From an uncultured Pelagibacteraceae bacterium (GTDB taxonomy: Bacteria; Pseudomonadota; Alphaproteobacteria; Pelagibacterales; Pelagibacteraceae): 33,707 nucleotides of DNA. Of the stretch, positions 32,527 to 33,707 are shown piece after piece. The DNA lies in contig CACCEJ010000009.1 of the NCBI GenBank assembly GCA_902545035.1, positions 1 to 33,707 on the forward strand, written 5' to 3'. The notes beneath the pieces were generated by a model. The model saw nothing but the letters and a program-made list of their open reading frames with translations. It was not told where the DNA came from and did not search any database. Position numbers and translations under genes: made by a program. The stretch's first letter is position 1, and each line of letters begins with the position of its first letter.

Positions 32527-33707
32527 ATGAGTTTAGTAAGTTTTTTAAATAATTTATTTAAAGATGATGGTTTTGAACTAATAGACTCTAATTCAAAAAA
32601 ATATGTAATTGGCAATCCAATTAAAGAAAAACCAATTATAATAAAACTACTTGATCAAAAACTAATGCAAAAATTGCTTATAAATCCTGATCTGTATTTT
32701 GGTGAAGCTTATATGGATGGATCTCTTGTTATAGAGAATGGAACACTAACAGAATTTTTAGAATTAGCCTTTAAAAACATCGGTCGTGGGAATATTAATT
32801 CTTATGGAGCAATAATAAAAAAAATTAGAGGTACTTTTGGGTATCTTACAAATTTAAACAAAATCATAAAATCAAAAGAAAATGTTGCACATCATTATGA
32901 TATATCTGAGAAACTTTATGATTTATTTCTTGATGAAAACAGACAATACTCTTGTGCATATTTTAAGAATGATAATGATACACTTGAACAAGCTCAAAGT
33001 AATAAGATCGATCATATTATAAAAAAATTAAATATTCAGCCTAATCAAAAAGTTTTAGATATTGGTTCAGGATGGGGAACATTAGCATTAGCAATAGCAA
33101 AGAAAACAAATGCTAGTGTTACAGGTATAACTTTGTCAGAAAATCAATTTGAATACAGCAATAATAAAGCAAAAGAAATGAATTTGTCCAATCAAGTAGA
33201 CTTTAAACTTATTGATTACAGACAATTAAATGAGAAGTTTGATAGAGTTGTTAGTGTTGGCATGTTTGAGCATGTTGGAAGAAATTTTTATAAAACATAT
33301 TTTAATACCGTTTTTAAGCTTTTGAATGAAAAAGGAATAGCATTAATCCATACAATTGGTTCTTCAATGCCTCCAAGAGACCCACAACCATGGATCCAAA
33401 AGTATATTTTTCCTGGCGGTTACACACCAAGTTTGAGTGAAGTGGCAAAACCTATTGAAAAGTCTGGTCTTATAGTGTCTGATATTGAAGTTCTTAGAAT
33501 GCACTATGCACATACCCTTAGAAACTGGAAGGAAAGATTCTTGTCAAAAAAAGAGACAGTTTTAGGGATGTTTGATGAAAAATTTTTTAGAATGTGGGAA
33601 TTCTACTTAGCCAGTTGTGAAATGGCTTTTAAATGGGGAGATCAGGTTGTATTTCAGTTGCAATTATCAAAAGATAATATTTCTGTTCCTAACACTCGGG
33701 ACTATAT
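32527..33707 (+). CDS. Cyclopropane-fatty-acyl-phospholipid synthase-family methyltransferase (partial)
   Basis: 393 residues are visible from ATG at 32527 and the frame leaves the window. The CFA synthase family is indicated by an N-terminal substrate domain, with GEAYMDGSLVIENGTLTEF, and NVAHHYDISEKLYDLFLD before the SAM site (quoted: AHHYDISEKLYDLFLD). The SAM-binding loop is LDIGSGWG (177-184), followed by GITLSENQFEYSN and MFEHVGRNFY. The C-terminal WIQKYIFPGGYTP is also typical. It transfers methylene or methyl groups to unsaturated acyl chains of phospholipids. It follows the DHDPS-like gene by one base, so they are co-transcribed. Little more than the C-terminus should be missing, since related proteins are about this length. 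Confidence 0.92.
   Translation, partial: MSLVSFLNNLFKDDGFELIDSNSKKYVIGNPIKEKPIIIKLLDQKLMQKLLINPDLYFGEAYMDGSLVIENGTLTEFLELAFKNIGRGNINSYGAIIKKIRGTFGYLTNLNKIIKSKENVAHHYDISEKLYDLFLDENRQYSCAYFKNDNDTLEQAQSNKIDHIIKKLNIQPNQKVLDIGSGWGTLALAIAKKTNASVTGITLSENQFEYSNNKAKEMNLSNQVDFKLIDYRQLNEKFDRVVSVGMFEHVGRNFYKTYFNTVFKLLNEKGIALIHTIGSSMPPRDPQPWIQKYIFPGGYTPSLSEVAKPIEKSGLIVSDIEVLRMHYAHTLRNWKERFLSKKETVLGMFDEKFFRMWEFYLASCEMAFKWGDQVVFQLQLSKDNISVPNTRDY

Noticed and set aside
1-33707. tRNA genes, CRISPR arrays, insertion sequences, prophage genes
   Set aside because: No cloverleaf, regularly spaced repeats, transposase, integrase or terminal inverted repeats were seen.

Overview
The window is very AT-rich and densely packed. 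No gap between genes exceeds about 145 bases, and many neighbours overlap or sit 1-4 bases apart. The protein set points to a streamlined marine alphaproteobacterium of the SAR11 / Pelagibacterales type: a RegA/ActR regulator with the alphaproteobacterial C-terminal helix-turn-helix, a ChvI/ChvG pair next to ahcY, an F1-ATPase zeta-subunit (DUF1476) gene, AmgK/MurU-type genes, and lysine- and asparagine-rich proteins with very short spacers. This assignment is inferred from gene content and composition, not from a database match. I saw no tRNA, rRNA, insertion sequence, CRISPR array or prophage gene.

Layout. 1-2131: a polyamine unit on the minus strand, an ornithine/lysine decarboxylase followed by a deoxyhypusine-synthase-like protein cut by the window edge. 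Its leader contains a hairpin followed by eight T residues and an upstream hairpin that could form a competing pseudoknot. 2132-3626: regA and a lone ABC-2-type ATPase. 3677-6451: polA. 6503-12124: chvI, chvG, ahcY, tsaE, an amgK-like kinase and a murU-like nucleotidyltransferase, an alphaproteobacterial order from which hprK, manX and ptsH are missing. 12121-14299: phosphoglycerate mutase, then the zeta subunit, a secreted nuclease and a lipoprotein lytic transglycosylase. 14296-19594: a compact minus-strand unit of msrA, a mercaptopyruvate-type sulfurtransferase, an RND adaptor with no alpha-hairpin, and an RND pump. 19629-22320: a DMT permease, an AlkA-type glycosylase, two DUF1330 paralogues and a phosphoribosyltransferase. 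22373-27012: a complete BMP-type (nucleoside) ABC importer. 27152-30646: a small lipoprotein, Hsp20 behind a candidate heat-shock promoter and ROSE-like RNA thermometer, oligopeptidase B, and a membrane-anchored J-protein. 30639-33707: a family 9 glycosyltransferase, a DHDPS-family lyase and a cyclopropane-fatty-acid-synthase-type methyltransferase cut by the window edge.

How the genes fit together. Several blocks suggest scavenging and envelope upkeep. The nucleoside importer lies beside a purine-type phosphoribosyltransferase. The AmgK/MurU pair fits muramic-acid recycling, and a lytic transglycosylase lies nearby. Two response-regulator systems (RegA, ChvI/ChvG) are a notable share of the regulators expected in so small a genome. 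The most noteworthy non-coding signals are the decarboxylase leader (2014-2064) and the hsp20 promoter plus thermometer (27942-28033). No wholly novel multi-gene system was found. The unusual points are RNA leaders, lineage-specific gene losses and atypical domain forms in known families.
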